This document shows, one piece after another, positions 60,768 through 64,000 of a stretch of 64,000 bases of DNA; within the stretch, counting starts at the first letter, position 1; the number at the start of each line of letters is the position of its first letter. A program made the translations under genes and the position numbers. Origin of the DNA: Paenibacillus auburnensis. GTDB lineage: Bacteria > Bacillota > Bacilli > Paenibacillales > Paenibacillaceae. The notes below the pieces were generated by a model. The model had not been told where the DNA came from. It made no database searches and was given only the letters and a program-made list of their open reading frames with translations. The stretch is from the NCBI RefSeq assembly GCF_927798115.1, contig NZ_CAKMMG010000001.1, positions 186,001-250,000 of the forward strand. Reading direction: 5' to 3'.

Positions 60768-61190
60768 CTATTGGCTTCTTTTTCCCCGTAGATATTTCAG
60801 GTCTTTAATCAATCCTATGATCAGAAAAATAATTATCAGGATCAGCGTGACCGGGCCTGTGATCAAGATCAGCCAGAAGATGGTCCCGCCGTTAAATGCC
60901 GAAAGGCAAAATAAAGAGAAGAGATGAATATTTAAAATGATCAGCGGATAATTCAGCCAACGTAAAAAGGCTATCCGTTTCAGGCTCAGGACACAAAAGA
61001 GAATATAAACGGCCAAGGGAGGCGTTGTCATTAAGAAATAGGGAAGGATTTGACCGTCTTCGGGCATGCTTGCTTCACTAAAAAAACTATGCCGGTCTCC
61101 ATACGGCGCAGCTACGAAGAAAAAATAAACAATAATCGCAACAGATGCAAGCAATACATAAAGATCCATATTTTTTCGCTTAGCCGCCAT
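60768..61190 (-). CDS. Small membrane protein, unknown function
   Basis: A 140-residue protein with four membrane helices (about 11-27, 49-66, 74-94 and 105-128) and a basic C-terminus (KDLKYLRGKRSQ). No family is recognised. TTGGAGG precedes the ATG on the minus strand. It converges on the chemotaxis receptor gene with a shared terminator between. Confidence 0.6.
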   Translation of the reverse strand: MAAKRKNMDLYVLLASVAIIVYFFFVAAPYGDRHSFFSEASMPEDGQILPYFLMTTPPLAVYILFCVLSLKRIAFLRWLNYPLIILNIHLFSLFCLSAFNGGTIFWLILITGPVTLILIIIFLIIGLIKDLKYLRGKRSQ

Positions 61191-61390
61191 AAATCAGCCT
61201 CCAATACTTTAACATATTCGATGCACGGCCATAATTTCCTCTCACACAAAGCTTTCAGCTAAGTTATTGCAAAAGAGGGATCACTCGTTGCGGAAACCAG
61301 TAACTTCTTGCTATTCTGAGAAATAGTAACAGTTTGGATAGACATCTTTTATTCTGTATCCATATTATTATCGGGATTGAGGGAAACCAG

Positions 61391-62311
61391 GTGAATAATG
61401 ATTACATGGCACGTATTCAGGCTGTTCTTCAGTTTATCGAGGAGAATTTAGAACAAGATTTGACTCTGGAAATGCTCGCTGAGATTTCGAATTTTTCGAA
61501 GTTTCATTTTTCCAGAATCTTTTCGGCAGTCATACATAAAACGCCCATGACCTATCTTACGGAGAGACGTCTGCATCACGCGGTTACCTATCTGTCTACA
61601 ACGAATAAAACGATGCTGGATATTTCATCACTATGTGGCTTTACTTCCGTCTCCAGCTTCAATTCATCATTCAAAAAGCAATATAAGACTACACCAAGCG
61701 CAATGAGAAGATCCATGCAGGAAAATAGCAACATTCCGTTAATCTCCGGCAATAATCAGGAAGAATTGTCCCTCTCTAAAAATTATGATTTGAATAGCAA
61801 GAACAATAATAATTTTCTGAGGAGAGTGTGGGATATGAACATTGAGGTAAAAGAGCTTCCAGGCTATCAGGTGGCATATGCAAGGCACATTGGGAGCTAT
61901 CTTGAAACGTATAAGGCTTGGGAAACCATCGGCAAATGGGCCCAGGACAACGGTATACCGCGGGAGCAATATTTTATCGGAATCTCTTTGGATGATCCTA
62001 GTGTAACCGACGAGCAATTCTGCAGGTACGATGCCTGCATCACACTTCCGGAAGGATTTTCTGCAGAGAGCGGTTCGGGCATTGAGTTTAAAACTTTATC
62101 CGGCGGTCAATATGCGCTGTACAAGTTCTACGATACAATTGACAAATTAGCGATTGCTTACCAAAGCGTGTACGGCGGGTGGCTGCCTAACAGTGAATTT
62201 GAACCGGATGACAGACATGCTCTGGAGTTTTGTATGAATGATCCATATACGGACCCTGATGGCAAAGCGAAGATTGACCTTTACATCCCGATAAAGCGTA
62301 CTCTATCGTAA
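61391..62311 (+). CDS. AraC-type regulator with GyrI-like effector domain
   Basis: A 306-residue protein starting at GTG 61391, six bases after GAGGGA. The N-terminal double helix-turn-helix (ARIQAVLQFIEENLEQDLTL, LAEISNFSKFHFSRIFSAV, ISSLCGFTSVSSFNSSFKK) is followed by a GyrI-like small-molecule-binding domain from about 150 (VKELPGYQVAYARHIGSYLE and LEFCMNDPYTDPDGKAKIDL). This is the Rob/SoxS-with-GyrI architecture, used to sense drugs or hydrophobic compounds. Followed by cysK on the same strand after 115 bases. Confidence 0.9.
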   Translation: MNNDYMARIQAVLQFIEENLEQDLTLEMLAEISNFSKFHFSRIFSAVIHKTPMTYLTERRLHHAVTYLSTTNKTMLDISSLCGFTSVSSFNSSFKKQYKTTPSAMRRSMQENSNIPLISGNNQEELSLSKNYDLNSKNNNNFLRRVWDMNIEVKELPGYQVAYARHIGSYLETYKAWETIGKWAQDNGIPREQYFIGISLDDPSVTDEQFCRYDACITLPEGFSAESGSGIEFKTLSGGQYALYKFYDTIDKLAIAYQSVYGGWLPNSEFEPDDRHALEFCMNDPYTDPDGKAKIDLYIPIKRTLS

Positions 62312-62426
62312 TCTGCAGCTATCGTCTAAGTTAGCCTCCGCCAGTCCCGCTAATCGACAAATGCCAGCCTTTAAGTCTACAATGGGGGATACAGAATGTA
62401 TGAAAAGGAATAAGGAGGACAACAGA

Positions 62427-63347
62427 ATGAGATCCCTGGTAGTGAACAATATTACGGAACTGATCGGGAACACACCGGCGGTCCGGCTGAACCGGCTGGC
62501 GGGGCCGGATGATGCGGAAGTATTTGTGAAATTGGAGATGTTCAATCCCAGCGGGAGCGTGAAGGACCGGGCGGCTTATAATCTGATTCTGCAGGCAGAG
62601 CTGGACGGCAGACTGAAGCCCGGCGGCACGATTATCGAGCCGACGAGCGGCAATACGGGCATCGGTCTGGCGATGAATGCTGCTGCCAAAGGCTACAAGG
62701 CCATTCTCGTTATGCCGGATAATATGACGAAGGAACGGATCAATATCCTGAAAGCCTATGGCGCGGAAGTGGTACTTACTCCTGCGACAGAGCGGATGCC
62801 GGGAGCGATAGCCAAGGCGCTGGAGCTGGGTGCGGGCATACCGGACAGCTTTATCCCGCAGCAGTTCGAGAACAAGGCCAACCCGGACATTCACCGCACA
62901 ACGACAGCACCGGAAATCCTGGAGCAGATGGAGGGTAAGCTTGATGTGTTCGTCGCTACTTCTGGAACCGGCGGAACGATTACCGGTACGGGTGAGGTGC
63001 TGCGCGGGCAGCTGCCGGACCTTCGTGTAGTAGTCGTAGAGCCGCAAGGTTCGCCGGTGCTCTCCGGAGGGCAGCCAGGACCGCATAAGCTGGTCGGCAC
63101 CAGTCCGGGCTTCATCCCGGCGATCCTCAATACTGAGGTGTATGATGAAATTGTCCAGGTCACTGATGAAGATGCCTTGGAGACAGTCCGGGCGCTGGCG
63201 AGCCGGGAAGGGATATTAATCGGCCCTTCCGGCGGTGCGGCGGTATGGACGGCACTGCAGGAAGCACGGCGGCTTGGCCCTAGCAAGCGTGTGCTGTGTA
63301 TTGCACCGGATACAGGGGAAAGATACCTTAGTATGGGAATATTCTAA
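62427..63347 (+). CDS. cysK: Cysteine synthase (O-acetylserine sulfhydrylase)
   Basis: A 306-residue PLP enzyme making cysteine from O-acetylserine and sulfide. I start it at the ATG at 62427, with AAGGAGG upstream. The PLP Lys46 lies in NPSGSVKDRAAY, the substrate loop is EPTSGNTGIGLAM near 70-82 and the phosphate loop TSGTGGTITGTGEV near 173-186; PSGGAA near 264 contacts the PLP ring nitrogen. No regulatory domain is present. No T-box or S-box is visible upstream. A terminator follows. Confidence 0.92.
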   Translation: MRSLVVNNITELIGNTPAVRLNRLAGPDDAEVFVKLEMFNPSGSVKDRAAYNLILQAELDGRLKPGGTIIEPTSGNTGIGLAMNAAAKGYKAILVMPDNMTKERINILKAYGAEVVLTPATERMPGAIAKALELGAGIPDSFIPQQFENKANPDIHRTTTAPEILEQMEGKLDVFVATSGTGGTITGTGEVLRGQLPDLRVVVVEPQGSPVLSGGQPGPHKLVGTSPGFIPAILNTEVYDEIVQVTDEDALETVRALASREGILIGPSGGAAVWTALQEARRLGPSKRVLCIAPDTGERYLSMGIF

Positions 63348-63386
63348 TTTTCTATTGGAAGCATAACCAGCTGTAAGCACTGACCG

Positions 63387-63422
63387 GCCCTTCGTCACTT
63401 TTCCGTGACCGGAGGGCTTTTT
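63387..63422. terminator. Terminator between cysK and the VanZ-type gene
   Basis: GCCCT-TC-GTCAC and GTGAC-CGG-AGGGC pair, followed by TTTTT on the plus strand. It overlaps the 3' end of the convergent gene. Confidence 0.8.
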
Positions 63423-63889
63423 CGCATGCCCTTCCACAGCCTGAACAGGCCATAACCCAGCATGCCTCCGAAGGTATTCAGAATAAGATCATCCACATCA
63501 AAGGTTCCAATCGAGAATAGGCCCTGTGCACATTCCAGCAAGGCACTTAATCCAAAAGCCCGCAGGACCAGCCCGCGCAAGGAAAGGTTCTGGTTAGGAG
63601 ACAGGAACGCTACAAATAGGCCAAACGGCAGGAACAGCGCTATATTGCCGATAAAATTCAACAGCGTAGTAGCTGTAAGATGATGAAAGGTATTAGATAT
63701 GGTAGCCAGCGGGACGAAATTACCCATCCGCAGCTGACGCACTATGGTATCAGGACTCCGCTGCAGCTGATGCCAGAGGAAAGTGAAATCAATGGGACTG
63801 AACTTGAACAGAATGATTTTGAACAAAATATAGATATATACTGCATACAAAGCCTGTAATGCGTATTGGCGAAATTTAAGCAGATTCAT
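63395..63889 (-). CDS. VanZ-like family membrane protein
   Basis: A 164-residue membrane protein with four helices. NFVPLATISNTF near 57-68, NFIGNIALFLPFGLFVAFL near 78-96 and DVDDLILNTFGGMLGYGLF near 131-149 are typical of VanZ-like proteins. VanZ itself gives low-level teicoplanin resistance, but most members have unknown roles. Start ATG at 63889 with AAGGCGGG upstream. The preceding minus-strand gene ends 23 bases away, so they are probably co-transcribed. Confidence 0.88.
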   Translation of the reverse strand: MNLLKFRQYALQALYAVYIYILFKIILFKFSPIDFTFLWHQLQRSPDTIVRQLRMGNFVPLATISNTFHHLTATTLLNFIGNIALFLPFGLFVAFLSPNQNLSLRGLVLRAFGLSALLECAQGLFSIGTFDVDDLILNTFGGMLGYGLFRLWKGMRKSPPVTEK

Positions 63890-63912
63890 CGGGGTTCCCG
63901 CCTTCTTATAGA

Positions 63913-64000
63913 TTATTGATTGCTGTCATGATATACCGTTACAATGACTCCATCCATGTTGTTGCCCGAGACCTCATAGTGCCGGCCTGCGGGAATGGTG
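63913..64000 (-). CDS. C-terminal end of an unidentified protein (continues beyond window)
   Basis: A minus-strand frame runs from the window end to a TAA at 63913-63915. The visible end is TIPAGRHYEVSGNNMDGVIV then TVYHDSNQ. It is beta-rich and no family can be named. It lies 23 bases upstream of the VanZ-like gene and shares its direction, so the two probably form an operon. Confidence 0.6.
   Translation of the reverse strand, partial: TIPAGRHYEVSGNNMDGVIVTVYHDSNQ

Noticed and set aside
62312..62426. T-box or S-box leader before cysK
   Set aside because: The gap is only 115 bases, without T-box sequence or terminator.

Overview
The window looks like chromosomal DNA of a Paenibacillus-type spore-forming Firmicute. 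The reasons are strong AAGGAGG-type ribosome binding sites, frequent GTG and TTG starts, intrinsic terminators with T-tracts, a moderate GC content, and family content typical of that group (Mrp antiporter, Amj, YfiT-type DinB protein, LrgAB, HxlR, SgrR-family regulators, DUF4173, intracellular glycoside hydrolases). I see no rRNA, tRNA, insertion sequence, prophage or CRISPR array. The species is not determinable from the sequence alone.

Layout. 1-4.8 kb: end of an Mrp Na+/H+ antiporter operon, with mrpA and mrpB fused, followed by mrpC-G. 4.9-7.1 kb: a TIM-barrel sugar isomerase, then a membrane protein and a TetR regulator divergently arranged around a perfect palindrome. 7.17-7.54 kb: eight tandem copies of a 51-bp hairpin-bearing repeat. 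7.7-13.4 kb: a hemicellulose locus (SGNH esterase, GH115 alpha-glucuronidase, AraC regulator) with cre-like sites. 13.5-18.8 kb: LtrA, ferredoxin, GNAT, a membrane-anchored degenerate J-domain-like protein, pyridoxal kinase, a glycosyltransferase relic and a second SGNH hydrolase. 18.9-21.5 kb: two tandem paralogous small beta-rich proteins, another small protein and a BNR-repeat protein, with no recognised function. 21.6-26.9 kb: GT4 glycosyltransferase, a second TIM-barrel isomerase with a cre site, YkvA-like protein, an HxlR regulator divergent from a nitroreductase, and LrgA/LrgB.

26.9-29.4 kb: GH51 arabinofuranosidase divergent from an ArsR-type regulator, with two mirror-image operator copies. 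29.5-36.9 kb: small proteins, Nudix, DUF2809, the Amj lipid II flippase, a secreted coiled-coil protein behind a promoter-proximal terminator, SDR, DUF4265, signal peptidase I and a Dabb protein. 37-45.6 kb: signalling genes (HD-GYP protein, small alarmone synthetase, diguanylate cyclase), an overlapping HAD-GH9-HAD operon, a YfiT protein and a cupin with an APVNM repeat tail behind a sigma-K-like promoter. 45.6-54.6 kb: YhdH-type oxidoreductase and its divergent TetR, malic enzyme, a run of four small genes, a three-gene ABC-2 exporter and a DinB protein. 54.6-64 kb: SgrR-family regulator, DUF4173 membrane protein, Crp/Fnr regulator, chemotaxis receptor, AraC-GyrI regulator, cysteine synthase, VanZ-like protein and the end of an unidentified gene.

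How it fits together. Three plant-polysaccharide enzymes (GH115, GH51, GH9), all without signal peptides, imply processing of imported oligosaccharides in the cytoplasm. Most other genes are housekeeping or regulatory. The least explained parts are the 51-bp repeat array, the 18.9-21.5 kb surface-like cluster, two short transcription units each ending in a terminator (33.9 kb and 53.8 kb), and the cupin repeat protein.
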